Made by a program: the position numbers and the translations under genes. DNA of 64,000 nt, from positions 29,886,501 through 29,950,500 of the forward strand of contig JAKSXM010000007.1 in the NCBI GenBank assembly GCA_022575985.1, read 5' to 3'. The DNA is from Anagrus nilaparvatae. Lineage: Eukaryota > Arthropoda > Insecta > Hymenoptera > Mymaridae. Below the pieces are notes generated by a model. The model saw only the letters and a list, made by a program, of their open reading frames with translations. It did no database searches and had not been told where the DNA came from. Below, piece after piece: positions 24,869 to 35,903 of this stretch (position 1 is the first letter of the stretch; each line of letters starts with the position of its first letter).

Positions 24869-25616
24869 AAATTTTTACCTTTTATTTATTGCTGTATTTA
24901 ATTTAATCCTGTTTTTTTTAAGACTTTAAGAAACTTAAAGTGTGACCTAAGTTAAGAGTATTTTAAACTCAATTCTTACGATTTTCTTCTAATTTTAGGG
25001 CAGTAAAGGTTGTGAGATCTAAATTTACTGCCCTAAGTTAAGAAATGAAAAATTAACTCTATACCCTGAATTGAGGGCAGTGAAGGTTCTGAGATCTACG
25101 TTTAGAAAAAAAAATATAACAACTTAGGCAGGTTCTTTTTCGGTTTTGGTACTCTCTATTAATTTTGTTTTTTTGCAACTATTCTATATTTTATTAAAAA
25201 GAATCTGCCTAAGTTGTTATATTTTTTTTCTTTTTTTTTTAATAATTTTTTTTTTTAGAAAATCAATAAACATTAAAAAGTATTTTTTAACTTCAAGGTA
25301 ATAAATTTTTGTATGAAAACCTTTATGTGTATGTTTCAACGGTCATTTGTTAGCCATTAAGTAATTAACTTAGGGCAGTAAATGTAGATCTCAGAACCTT
25401 CACTGCCCTCAATTCAGGGTATAGAGTTAATTTTTCATTTCTTAACTTAGGGCAGTAACTTTAGATCTCACAACCTTTACTGCCCTAAAATTAGAAGAAA
25501 ATCGTAAGAATTGAGTTTAAAATACTCTTAACTTAGGTCACACTTTAAGTTTCTTAAAGTCTTAAAAAAAAAACAGTATTAAATTAAATACAGCAATAAA
25601 TAAAAGGTAAAAATTT
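24869..25616. repeat. Palindromic element, ~250-bp arms
   Basis: Left arm from AAATTTTTACCTTTTATTTA, right arm ending TAAATAAAAGGTAAAAATTT. The arms include GAGGGCAGTGAAGGTTCTGA and its complement TCAGAACCTTCACTGCCCTC, and ACCTAAGTTAAGAGTATTTT with its mirror. The loop contains a second inverted pair (ATAACAACTTAGGCAGGTTC; GAATCTGCCTAAGTTGTTAT). Confidence 0.85.
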
Positions 25617-26751
25617 AAAGTTTAAGTAAATAATAATACAATTTAATATTACTATAGTAGCGGTAGCCATAAAATCACCTAAATTGGGTAAAATTCTGTT
25701 TCAAAATTTTTTTTTTCGTTTTGTGAACTTAAAAGGAAAAAAAATGGATCAAGTATAATTTCCTCACTGTACCTGTTCCGAATGGCCATAAATTCGCGGC
25801 AAAAAGTCCAAATAATTCGTTGTTTTTAAATTTCTCGTAAACGGTTCAAAATAGGAAGATTTATTTAACAAGAGAGCATTTTTGATGGCCATAAAATTTT
25901 ACAAAAAAAAGGTCCTTATGATTTTTTTCGTAAAATTAATATTTATTATTAAAAAAACGCATTAAAAATGTCACCTTTTTTTACAAAGTCGCGCCTGGTA
26001 TATATACATAAAAACAACGCGCGCGAAAGTGCACGTTCGGCTAAAAATTAGCCTAATTCAATATATTTAAGCGCTATACTAAAAAAAATTGTTTTACATG
26101 AAATTTTAAGTATAAAAAATATGTACTGAAAATTAAAAACAAAAAAAAATAATTTTTTTATACCCTAAAACCCAAAATGAAAATAGGCATTTTCGGAAAT
26201 TTCTATTTTTTTGAAAAACGGCTAATAACATAAGAAAAATTGCAAAAAACAAAAAAATTTTTTTGCCATGTTTTTTATTACTATTTGGCCTACTTTTCTG
26301 AGAAAGTAAATTTTGGTACCTCCTTGCCCCCTAAAATGGGCCATTGATTAAAATAATTAGTTTTTAAAAAATCGTTTAAAAGCTGTATTTTTTTGTATTA
26401 AAATAATTGTAATTAAAATTGTTTTTACAATTTATAGTTTAGATGTTGCTTATAAGTTTTTATCTGTATTATTACGTTAATTACAATTATTTTAATACAA
26501 AAAAAATACGCTTTTAAACAATTGTTACGTATCCTGAGGTTTAATTCGGGATTCGTAATAAATAATAAATATGAAATATAAGTTAAAAAATTTAATTATT
26601 TTAATCAATGGCTCATTTTAGGGGGCAAGGAGGTACCAAAATTTGCTTTCTCAGAAAAGTAGGCCAAATAGTAATAAAAAACATGGCAAAAAAATTGTTT
26701 TTGTTTTTTGCAATTTTTCTTATGTTATTGGCCGTTTTTCAGAAAAATAAT

Positions 26752-27042
26752 TGTTAAATATTACACTGTATAATAATACAAATATTAATATAAGTTTATA
26801 AGTATGCGTGCGTGTGTGCACAGAGAGAGCACAGAGTGTAAGCGCGTGCCTTTAGAAACGGCGCACAGTGCCGGCAGTCTTAGGACAATAGTCCAAGTAG
26901 CAACACACATTTTTATACAATAAAGTTTCATAATTATTTTGCTACTTAATTAATATATTTTTTTGTGAGTTATTTTTATTTTATCATCACCAAAATCCTA
27001 GTTTATCACGCAATATACAGTCCACTACTAAGCTATCCAACA
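26752..27042 (+). repeat. BEL 5' LTR
   Basis: Begins TGTTAAATATTACACTG and ends CTATCCAACA. Contains an AATAAA-like ACAATAAAGTTTCAT at ~26918 that may serve as poly(A) signal in the 3' copy. The primer-binding region should start just after 27042 (TATGGTCCATCATCGCCG). Confidence 0.93.
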
Positions 27043-28897
27043 TATGGTCCATCATCGCCGTTTTAATTTAAAAAAAAAGGACAAGAGTGACCAAATTTTC
27101 AAGAACCGCATGGCCGCAAAGTTATTTATTTTGGATTTTTACCTTTTTTTTGGTAATCTGAAGTTACAAAAATGTTTAAAATTTAAAAGAAATATAATCA
27201 AGATAAATCTTTATAAAAAAAAAAAATCACAAAATTTTTTCAAGAAGTTAAAAATCAAGTGAAATCTCTAATAAAAACATGTGCGCGGTTTTACCGGCAT
27301 CTTCATTTAACGGCCGCCATCGCAAGTTATTAATAGTTTTGTCTTTATTTTTTTTTTGGTGATGAACAGTTTGTATTATTTTAATTTATTTTTGTCCTAA
27401 GACATAAAAAGTTAATAGTTTTATAAAAATTAGAAGTTAAAAAAAAAAAAAAATAAGTTCCCAAAAATAAGTTAAAGTGAAATAAGTTAGCAAAAAATCA
27501 AAATTTCCTTTTTAATAAATTTGAAATTATAAAAAAGAAAAGAAAGAAGGAAGAAGTATAGTTATTAAAAAGTTATCAACATCAAAAAATCATTATCATC
27601 AAAAAAAAGAAAGGACTCCATTATTCAGTTAGATTGTGACGTCATCAAGAAGAAGAAATCCAAGAAATAACCGGAAGGGCCTGCGCAGTTAAAAAATTAT
27701 ATGTTTACATGTGTTTAAATAATTTTTCAAGTTTAAGAGGTACTGCGCGCGCAACATTCCAGTTCCCTCTTCTGCCTTTTCTAATTTTTTGGAGTTTTCT
27801 GCTATATGGGGGAGTCCATAAGATTTCATCTCAAGGTTTCTCTTATAATATTTATATTTTTTTTTCTCTTTTGTAATAATTATATTTTTTTAAATTCATT
27901 TTTTCTAAATAAATATAATTTTTTTTTATTATCCTTTTAAATTTAAAATTAAAATTCTTTTATTCAATAATAATAGTTAAAAAAAAAAAAAAGTTATATT
28001 ATGTATTAAAAAAAAAAAAAAAGATTTTATATGTATTACAATAAAGAAAAAGTCATATTTTTAAGTATAAAAATTATATCTTATTAAAATTAAATTATTT
28101 TTTTTTTGTATAGTTCAAGGCACCGCGGTATGAGTGATACGATTATTTTATGTAATTTATTTTTATTAATAATGATTTATTATGTGTATAAAAAAGTTAG
28201 TGATTAGTTTATTTATGCGTTTATTATATTTATATATAATTAGATGCAAGTTTTTAGTATCCTATGTGATGATCAGTTTATTAGTTTAGTTGTAAAAATT
28301 TAGTTTTTTCAGTTTTTACAGGATTCTTTCAACAAAAAAGAAGAGAAATATTTTAGTTTCAGTTATTATACAATTTTTTAAAGTTTTTTCAGTTATTTTT
28401 TGTTTTTCTCTTTTTTTGTGTGAGAGAACCTGTATCAGTTATTCAGTTTTAGGAATTATTGATGATTTATTTAAAACAAGTTTTCATTTATGCAATTTAA
28501 ATTTTACCTTTATAAGAAATTAATAATTGGTGAGATTTGTTGCATAAATTTGGAGGTCCCATTGAGCTTCCTTTCTGAAGAAAAAGTTATTTACTAGTTT
28601 TCCTTTTTTAGTTAATTATAGTTAGTTTACTCTTTTCAGAAGGGACTCAATGAGAAAATCTTTTTTTGGGATTGTTCTCATGGGAACTTTTGCACATTGA
28701 TATGTAGCACAGTTTTTTAATAATTCCGGGGAAAGATGACTAGTTCAGTTTGTGCAACATTTTTTCATTGATTTTTTTTTCTTTGAAATATTGCATAGTT
28801 ACTTATAAAGTTTTTTCTTATCTTTCCCTCAGTTATTTTTGCATATTAATATACCTTAGTTAAAATAGCAAAAAGTTTAATTTTAGAGCAAAATTCT
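27043..28897 (+). other. BEL leader region
   Basis: Long AT-rich 5' untranslated region between LTR and gag. Several TTCAGTTATT-like direct repeats lie at 28300-28450 and 28820-28860. The small frame 27044-27262 starts at the LTR boundary and has no known domain. Confidence 0.7.
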
Positions 28898-30175
28898 ATG
28901 TCGCAACGTATTATAAATTCGTATACCAATTTTATTCAGGATGGGAATGAAAGCATATACAATGCTTCTACCCGTTTGGAAAATTTGAATGACATGTGGT
29001 TTCATTTTGAGAAAAATCATTATAAAATTTTAAATATAGCTAATTCTGATAAAACAAATTATATAAAACATAATACTTTTGATTCTGTTGAACAAAGTTA
29101 TTTAAAAAATAAATGTCAGTTTAATGAATTTATTGCAACCCATAACCCTCAAAATGATAACTCACATAGATCTTCACGTTTTGCCACTGAAAATAATTTG
29201 GAAAAATTGGAAAGAATCCCTATCCCAAAATTTAACGGTAGTTTTACGGAATGGGAAAATTTCCGAGATATGTTTAAATCTCTAGTTATTGATAAAAGTT
29301 ATTCTGATGTTTTTAAGTTATATTATTTGAAATCCAGTTTACAGGGTGAAGCCCTTCAGTTAGTTAATTCATATAGCATTACGAATAATAATTTTCCTTT
29401 CGTTTGGGAAAAATTAGTTGATAAATTTGAAAATAAGAGGAGATTAGTTAATTCACATTTAGCTTCCTTTTTCAATTTAAAAGCTATGAAAAAAGAATCC
29501 TCTTCAGAATTAAAGAGAATTTTGAATGGTATTACAGCTCCTATACAGGCTTTAGAAGCTTTAAAAAGAAATACTAAATATTGGGATGATATGTTAGTTT
29601 TTCATTCTATTTCTCTTTTTGATTTGGATACGCGAAAACAATGGGAAAAATTTGTTGGAAGTTTAAAAAACTCAAAAGAACCTCCTTTATTTTCAGATTT
29701 ACTTAGATTTATGGAAAATCATGTTATTGTCTTAGAATCGTTCGAAGACAATACTAAGAATATTTTTGATAAGTCATCAATAAATCCCACAAGTAATGAC
29801 TCGAAACATAACAAAGATAATCAAATCAATTGTATTATTTGTAATAAGGATCATTTCTTTTCCTTTTGTGATATTTTTTTGAACAAAACTATACTTGAAA
29901 GAAAAGAATTCGTGGCTAGTAAACATAGATGTTTTAATTGTTTAGGGTTACATATGTTGCCTGAATGTAAATCACAAAAAAGATGTAAGTTTTGTCAAAA
30001 AAATCATCATTTTACTTTGCATTTTTCTAATCAGTCAGATGATTATAACATCAGTAAAAATTTTGACTCTAATTTAATTAAGAATATACATACATCTACT
30101 GAGAATAGGAATGCAGAGGGAAATTTAAAATTTTCTAATAGTGACGTAGAAAATCGTCCTTTTTCTAATTCCTGA
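28898..30175 (+). CDS. gag: BEL/Pao Gag polyprotein
   Basis: A complete 425-residue frame. Residues ~100-290 have the look of the DUF1759 capsid-like region of BEL/Pao Gag: a PIPKFNGSFTEWENFRDMFK block, KLYYLKSSLQGEALQLV, then ENKRRLVNSHLASFFNL. The C-terminal part carries zinc-knuckle-like clusters: CIICNKDHFFSFC (~312-324), then KHRCFNCLGLHMLPECK and KRCKFCQKNHHFTLHF. Gag packages element RNA into virus-like particles. The frame ends in TGA with no pol downstream and no frameshift continuation, so a pol product must come from other copies. Codon use is as AT-rich as the region. Start chosen at the first ATG of the frame, with CAAAATTCT before it. Confidence 0.93.
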   Translation: MSQRIINSYTNFIQDGNESIYNASTRLENLNDMWFHFEKNHYKILNIANSDKTNYIKHNTFDSVEQSYLKNKCQFNEFIATHNPQNDNSHRSSRFATENNLEKLERIPIPKFNGSFTEWENFRDMFKSLVIDKSYSDVFKLYYLKSSLQGEALQLVNSYSITNNNFPFVWEKLVDKFENKRRLVNSHLASFFNLKAMKKESSSELKRILNGITAPIQALEALKRNTKYWDDMLVFHSISLFDLDTRKQWEKFVGSLKNSKEPPLFSDLLRFMENHVIVLESFEDNTKNIFDKSSINPTSNDSKHNKDNQINCIICNKDHFFSFCDIFLNKTILERKEFVASKHRCFNCLGLHMLPECKSQKRCKFCQKNHHFTLHFSNQSDDYNISKNFDSNLIKNIHTSTENRNAEGNLKFSNSDVENRPFSNS

Positions 30176-30608
30176 CAATAGCTTACCTCTGGGTAAATGG
30201 CTTTATGCCTAGATTCTGAAAATTTGCCCAGGGATTGACAGTTTATTTTGGGCCATCAATAAAAAAACTACTACTTAACTGGACCCATAAATAAGCTAAT
30301 TACTTACTAAAAATATAAAATATTTTGTTAATATATAAAAAATATTTTTATGTAAGTTCAATGTAAAAATGTAAATAATCTATTTTCTTTGAATGAATGA
30401 ATGTATGTGTGAAATTTTTAATATAAATTTACGTAAAAAAAAAACTAATGTATAATAAAAAATGTAATGTGATTTATTTATTTATTTTGTAAAAAAATTA
30501 TGGGTTTAATTTTAAATTTTATTTTAATTGATCTTCAAAATTATTTTAAATATGTACATAAAAACTAGTAAATTTTTCTTGTTAATTTATTTTCTTTGCA
30601 AATAAATT

Positions 30609-30622
30609 AAAAGGGGGGAGAA
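30609..30622 (+). promoter_or_regulatory. BEL polypurine tract
   Basis: AAAAGGGGGGAGAA directly abuts the TG of the 3' LTR, the expected plus-strand priming site. Confidence 0.9.
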
Positions 30623-30913
30623 TGTTAAATATTACACTGTATAATAATACAAATATTAATATAAGTTTATAAGTATGCGTGCGTGTGTGCACAGAGAGAG
30701 CACAGAGTGTAAGCGCGTGCCTTTAGAAACGGCGCACAGTGCCGGCAGTCTTAGGACAATAGTCCAAGTAGCAACACACATTTTTATACAATAAAGTTTC
30801 ATAATTATTTTGCTACTTAATTAATATATTTTTTTGTGAGTTATTTTTATTTTATCATCACCAAAATCCTAGTTTATCACGCAATATACAGTCCACTACT
30901 AAGCTATCCAACA
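30623..30913 (+). repeat. BEL 3' LTR
   Basis: Same 291 bp as the 5' LTR as far as can be read by eye; no difference found. Confidence 0.93.
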
Positions 30914-31337
30914 ATAATAATTTCCGAAAATGCCTATTTTCATTTTGGGTTTTAAGGTATAAAAAAATTATTTTTTTTTGTTTTTAATTTTTTTCAGTAC
31001 ATATTTTTTATACTTAAAATTTCATGTAAAACAATTTTTTTTAGTATAGTGCTTAAATATATTAAATTTTAGGCTAATTTTTAGCCGAACGTGCACTCTC
31101 GCGCGCGGCGACTTTGTAAAAAAGGTGACATTTTCAATGCGTTTTTTTAATAAAATAAATATTAATTTTACGAAAAAAATCATAAGGACCTTTTTTTTGT
31201 AAAATTTTATGGCCATCAAAAATGCTCTCTTGTTAAATCTTCCTATTTTGAACCGTTGACGAGAAATTTAAAAACAACGAATTATTTGGACTTTTTGCCG
31301 CGAATTTATGGCCATTCGGAACAGGTACAGTGAGGAA

Positions 31338-32650
31338 AATGCTCAAATATACTTATACAGCCATCCAAGAAAATAATGCAACAATGAAACTTTTGATTTA
31401 GAATTTTACCAATTTGAATTCTTTTACGGCTGTACTATATTCACAATTATGTACTTGAAAATGATGAACCTCTAAAATATTTTATAACTATATGTATATT
31501 GTATCCTTACGAGTAATTTTTCATTTTAACATTTTTAAGTGCATTCCAATTGTTACAAACTATTTTTTTTTTTTTTTAATCTGTTCAAATTTTTTTCTAA
31601 GATTCATAATTTTAATATCATTTACGCATACGAAAACATTCTTTTCGTTTTAGTACGTGTACTATATCTCTAAAAAAAATTTATAACTTTATTGCCTTAT
31701 TTATTTCTTATTATAATATTTAAAAAAAAAAACAACTATCTTTATTTATAAAAATGAAATTATTAAGACGTAAAAATTGAAAAAGTTGGTCGACTTTTTT
31801 TTATTTATGCATTAATTTTCTAGGTACAAAAAAATTTTTTAAATTTTAAACTAATTAAATATAATGAATTTCTTATTTTATTTATTTATTTATATTTATT
31901 TATAATAAAATTTAAAAAAATTTTATAAATATAATTAAAACTTTTCGGATATTTAAGTTTATTTAAAATTTAAATTTCTGCGCGTTTTCAAAAATCAAAA
32001 ACGTTGTTAACATCGTGGTATACATCATACATGCATACAGCATCAGCTGACACGCACACAAATGAAGAAACATATATGCGTGAATGTGCGTAATACTTAA
32101 AATTTCATGGATATAAGTATGAAAAGTATAATAAATATATAATAATTAACTTTTATTTCAAAATAATTTTTATTCTATATTTTTTTTGTATACCTAATTT
32201 TAGAGTTTTTTTTTATTCATACAAATACTTGTCCATTCTTTTTAAACCATTAAAAAAAGTAAAAATATAATACTAATTGTGAAAATTCATATTGAGCGCG
32301 TCTCTGCTGGCTTTCGAGATTTTCGATTATTTATAGGGGAACAAGATCTCTATTTGTCTTGTTTTAAAAAAATTGAAAAAACAGAAAGAGAGAGAAAATC
32401 ATAAATTGATAAATACGAATTATTTAATGAAAAAAAAAATTAAGTAATTTAAGTATTTATTTTAAATATTTTAGGAGAAAATAAAAGTTATATACAAAAA
32501 TACAAAAATTTTGGAGGTTAAACACGAAAATTCGATGTATACATACCCTGGCGTTAAGTTTTCTTAACTTAGGGTGCGGTCCGATCGGACCGCGTTAATA
32601 CAGCTTAACTCATGTACATATATATGAGTATGTATAGAATTCAATACATT
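31338..32650. other. No gene seen
   Basis: AT-rich interior of the 12.4-kb element. A perfect 14-bp palindrome GCGGTCCGATCGGACCGC lies near 32576-32593. Nothing coding. Confidence 0.5.
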
Positions 32651-32654
32651 TCAA

Positions 32655-33235
32655 CAAATTTTTTCTCTTAAAAGTTGTTATTTGTTAAAAAAAAGAAAAT
32701 GAGACCACTTGCGTGGTAATTGGTTGATTTCTTAAAAAGTTTTGTGGGTACTATGTAGTTTTTAAATATGGGTAAAAAACAGCTACTTTGACTGATGATA
32801 TCTCTGAACCTACATATCCAAAATAAAAAAGTTTTAGTGCAAAATGGTAGTCTTTTGATACATAATAAGTGTGCCAAATATCAAGAGATTTGATCGAGTA
32901 GTTTCGGATTTAGCAATTTCAAGGGTAATTCTGAAACAAATTTTGACCCATTTTTTAAAGAGAATTAATACCCAAAAATTGCTAAATCCGAAACTACTCG
33001 ATCAAATCTCTTGTTATTTGGCACACTTATTATGTATCAAAAGACTACCATTTTGCACTAAAACTTTTTTATTTTGGATATGTAGGTTCAGAGATATCAT
33101 CAGTCAAAGTAGCTGTTTTTTACCCATTTTAAAAAGCTACATAGCACCCACAAAACTTTTTAAGAAATCAACCAATTGCCACGCATGTGGTCTCATTTTC
33201 TTTGTTTTATTAAATAACAACTTTTAAGAGAAAAA
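32655..33235. repeat. Large palindrome, ~270-bp arms
   Basis: Left arm contains TTACTATGTAG-type sequence through GTTTTAGTGCAAAATGGTAG and GAGATTTGATCGAGTAGTTT; the right arm is the complement, centred near 32945. Arms are ~95% alike by eye. The two open frames in it (32668-32877 minus; 32871-33227 plus) encode nearly the same peptide because they are mirror copies, so I do not call either a gene. Confidence 0.88.
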
Positions 33236-33284
33236 AATTTCAAATAACTTACCGTTAATCTACTTTTATTTCAATTTTTCTGTT

Positions 33285-33575
33285 TTTAAAATGTCGACCT
33301 GCTGCCGCTCAGTGCGTAAAATGGGCACAGTAGATTTACAGGGTTGAAAAGGCCAATGAGAATAAAAAATTAGACTTTTTTCCAGTCAATTTGAGAAAAC
33401 CAAAATCTTTTTAAGTTGCCACCATTTTTGGACAGAGGGGAGTGGCCGGGTTGAGAAATAATCGCCCATATATATTTTTATTTTTAAACGATGACATGTG
33501 GTAAATATTCATAATTAATTCACAATTAATCATGTATGTGGTTAATTAATCATGTATTAGGTTAATTTCTTTATA
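33285..33575. repeat. Inner inverted-repeat segment (right)
   Basis: Complement of 24440-24740, including AGAGGGGAGTGGCCGGGTTG and TAATCATGTATGTGGTTAAT. Confidence 0.8.
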
Positions 33576-34255
33576 TATTTTTTACAGATTTTTTAATAAA
33601 AAATATTAAAATTTTATATTGGACTCTTTACATCCTAATATTCATGTAATTATAATTTAAAAATGTATAAGAATTTAAATTGTCAAATATTTTTCTAATT
33701 TTTATATACTTTTATATAATATTATTAATTAAAAAATTTTTTTAAATAGATTTTGAAAAGGATTCAGAACCAGGGGTAGAAACGTCAATAAATAAATAAA
33801 TTATATTGTAGTCGATAAAAGGTCAAATTATTATTATTTTTCTATAAACTAAACTCGAGTAAAACTTTAAAAAATCATTATTTTAATTTCGATTAAAATT
33901 TAACTATATTTATTATTATAACTATAAACTGTAAAAATTATTTTTAAATATAAAATTTATAATGTAATATTGGAAGGGAGAAGGATATTCGAATTTCTAA
34001 ATGAAAGCATTGTAATACAATGCTAGTCTTAATACTTTACAAAAATTAAAAAATAATAACAAAAATTATACTTTTTTCATTTATGAATCCTTAACTTTAA
34101 ATAATATTTTTTTACAAAAATTTTTTTAGAAAATAAATTTTTGAAATCTTATGCAAAGTCCGGGGGGGGGGAGACAAATCTTACGATATCTTACAGTGGG
34201 GTACGAGGGGGTAAAAAAATCTTAAGAATTGTCTTACATAATTTTTGAACGGCCC

Positions 34256-35060
34256 CTGGGCAGATATCACCAAAACTGCCAAGTACAGACATAAAATATT
34301 GTCTGTGCAGCGGCAAGCGTCCCTGAGGATCGCAAATGGCATCTACTCGCGCCCGCTCTAGCTCTATAAGCGAATGGCAGAAACGACTGAAAGGTGACCG
34401 TAAGGCCAGATGGATGTGTACTCTGATCTTAGATCTGCAGGCATGGATAGGGTGACAGCATGGGGAGGTTGACTTTTACCTTACTCAATTTTTAATGGGG
34501 TATGTCTATTTTCGGTTCATGTTAGAAAAATGGCATAAGGTGACAACAAAGCAGTGTCTATACTGCCCAGGTGCGGAGGACACAGCACAGCACACATTTT
34601 TTGGATGTGTGCGCTACTCGTAAGGGCGCCTGCCCTTCACGATTTGGAGGCCGGAGACGTTGGTCCCGGAAATGCTACAGAGTTCTGAAAAATGGAACAA
34701 GGTAGCAGAGTACGTAAAGGCCACCTTTTTGAAGAAAAAGGAGGAAGGCTTTCTATCGTAGAGAGCTCTCCTGTCTCTAGGCTGGGGGAAGGCAGTTGCC
34801 AGTTGCCCAGGCTGCGCATCCCAAACTGAAGTTATACCTGAAAAGGGAGTTCCGATTTGGGGCAAACAAGCGCAGGGAGGTTTATAGTGTGTTTATCCAG
34901 TAAGAATCTGGGGCAAATCCGGCGACCGCGTTTTCCGGCAGTCGTCCGTTTGTACTTGTACAATTGGACGGTCATGGAAATTTGCGAAACTTGGCCCGCA
35001 AAGACTCTATAGCTGATGCAAGTTTCACAAGATTCCCTTGACAAAAAAAAATAAAAATAA
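34256..35060 (+). pseudogene. R1-group retrotransposon, 3' portion (continuation)
   Basis: Resumes the R1 frame interrupted at 21881: ADITKTAKYRHKILSVQ, QRQASLRIANGIYS, a decayed stretch, then the C-terminal zinc cluster CLYCPGAEDTAQHTFFGC (~34560-34610), MLQSSEKWNKVAEYVKATFL and the stop near 34757. A GC-rich 3' untranslated region follows and ends in AAAAAAAAATAAAAATAAC at ~35043, a probable poly(A) tail marking the true 3' end. Small reverse frames here are artefacts. Confidence 0.85.
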
Positions 35061-35269
35061 CAATGTCAATACGGGTATAATAAGTTTTAAACTTTATCAA
35101 TTTATAATTAATATAATATGAAAAAAATCTTATAAGTTAAATTGAATTTAATATTTTAAGTTAACATCGAATGATAAAAATCTTAATATATATATATATA
35201 ACTATCTTTGGCGCTTGATTAGGTAGTCAGCTTTCTCAAGAGAAGAAATTTTAGAATTTCCCATCGCTG
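35061..35269. other. No gene seen
   Basis: AT-rich spacer with a (TA)n run near 35189-35200. Confidence 0.5.
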
Positions 35270-35271
35270 GT

Positions 35272-35350
35272 CCTCTTAGCTCAGCTGGTTAAATAAGAGC
35301 ATTTTAGTACAGATGGAAAGGTCGCCGATTCGAATCCTGCTGGAGAGATA
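35272..35350 (+). tRNA. tRNA-like sequence (pseudo-tRNA or SINE head)
   Basis: TAGCTCAGCTGGTTA fits an internal A box and D arm, and GATTCGAATCC ~50 bp later fits a B box and T loop. The acceptor stem (TCCTCT against GGAGAGA) pairs poorly and the anticodon stem-loop would have a 6-base loop, so it is unlikely to be a working tRNA. The poly(T) 3' of it (TTTATTTTTC) is short. Confidence 0.4.
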
Positions 35351-35785
35351 TCAGCCTTTATTTTTCTTGAGAAAACAAAATTTAAAAATACAATTAAAAA
35401 TTCAGAATGATTTAAATATTAAATATTTAAATTTAGCTGCTTCAATGTATGGGCAACATTGTTATCATACGTTTATCGTTTTAATGCACTGTCTCATCTT
35501 TACCCTTAAAGATCGATACAAATTATTAAGTTTTATATTAAAAGAAATTTTTTTTTGAATTTTATTTAAACTTTGAATCTTAGCTTTGTAACTATTTATA
35601 TTAATTTCATTCTTTGGGTAGTAAAATATAATGAATTGTTTGTTGTTTCTTGACCTTTATGATATGTCACAAAATATCCTTTTTCTTTTCTCTAATTTTT
35701 ATTAAAAAAATTCTTGTGTTTATTTATAAATGTATTTTCAATACTTTTTATACTGGGTAAATAATTTTTTTATTTTTTTTTACAG

Positions 35786-35903
35786 ATTTTTTTTTGCTCC
35801 ATTAGGAAAAAGTTTAGGCATAAAAACTTCGAGAAGTAAAAGAGCACCATCTAATCCTATTTTAGAAAAGGCTTATAGCACAAGAAAATTAAAACAAAAA
35901 CAG
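35786..35903 (+). CDS. schlank: schlank exon: end of TM1, start of Hox-like domain
   Basis: Acceptor TTTTTTTTACAG before 35786 and donor CAG|GTAATA after 35903. Enters with the last base of a split Arg codon and leaves in phase 0, so the missing upstream exon must end two bases into an Arg codon. Confidence 0.93.

Larger units (their letters stand above)
26752..30913 (+). mobile_element. BEL/Pao LTR retrotransposon, gag only
   Basis: Two 291-bp LTRs (TGTTAAATATTACACTG...CTATCCAACA) that look identical by eye are flanked by a 5-bp duplication ATAAT (26747-26751 and 30914-30918). Between them are a 1.85-kb leader, one intact gag frame (28898-30175), ~430 bp of non-coding DNA and a polypurine tract. 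No protease, RT, RNase H or integrase is present, so the copy is non-autonomous. Matching LTRs and an open gag point to a young insertion, and it splits an older foldback element. Confidence 0.92.
25761..31337. mobile_element. Foldback element split by a BEL insertion
   Basis: Left arm starts TCCTCACTGTACCTGTTCCG (25761) and the right arm ends with the complement CGGAACAGGTACAGTGAGGA (31337). The arms match through GCGGCAAAAAGTCCAAATAA and GTGCACGTTCGGCTAAAAAT. Additional inner arms 26210-26360 and 26590-26750 (GGTACCTCCTTGCCCCCTAA and complement) surround a short loop. The right side is interrupted at 26752-30913 by the BEL element. The right arm's TTATTTTTCTGAAAAACGG region resumes after it at 30914. 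Confidence 0.8.
21882..34255. mobile_element. 12.4-kb inverted-repeat element inserted in R1
   Basis: Left end is a G-run then TCGTTCATAAATTACGTTAG; right end is the complement, TTACATAATTTTTGAACGGCCC. A 3-bp duplication CTG flanks it (21879-21881 and 34256-34258), and removing it restores the R1 frame SEIW-ADITKTAKY. The terminal repeats stay collinear inward: 22320-22520 with 33640-33840, and 24440-24740 with 33285-33575, giving arms near 1 kb. All visible coding inside belongs to later insertions (Ginger-like, BEL). The GGG-CGTTCA terminus and 3-bp duplication match the MITE at 63760-63928; PIF/Harbinger-type is a possibility only. Confidence 0.8.

Noticed and set aside
32668..33227. Two overlapping frames encoding near-identical peptides on opposite strands
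   Set aside because: They are the two arms of one palindrome, with no known domain and no gene context.
35272..35350. Functional tRNA gene
   Set aside because: A and B boxes are fair but the acceptor stem pairs poorly and the anticodon loop has the wrong size, so it is listed only as tRNA-like.
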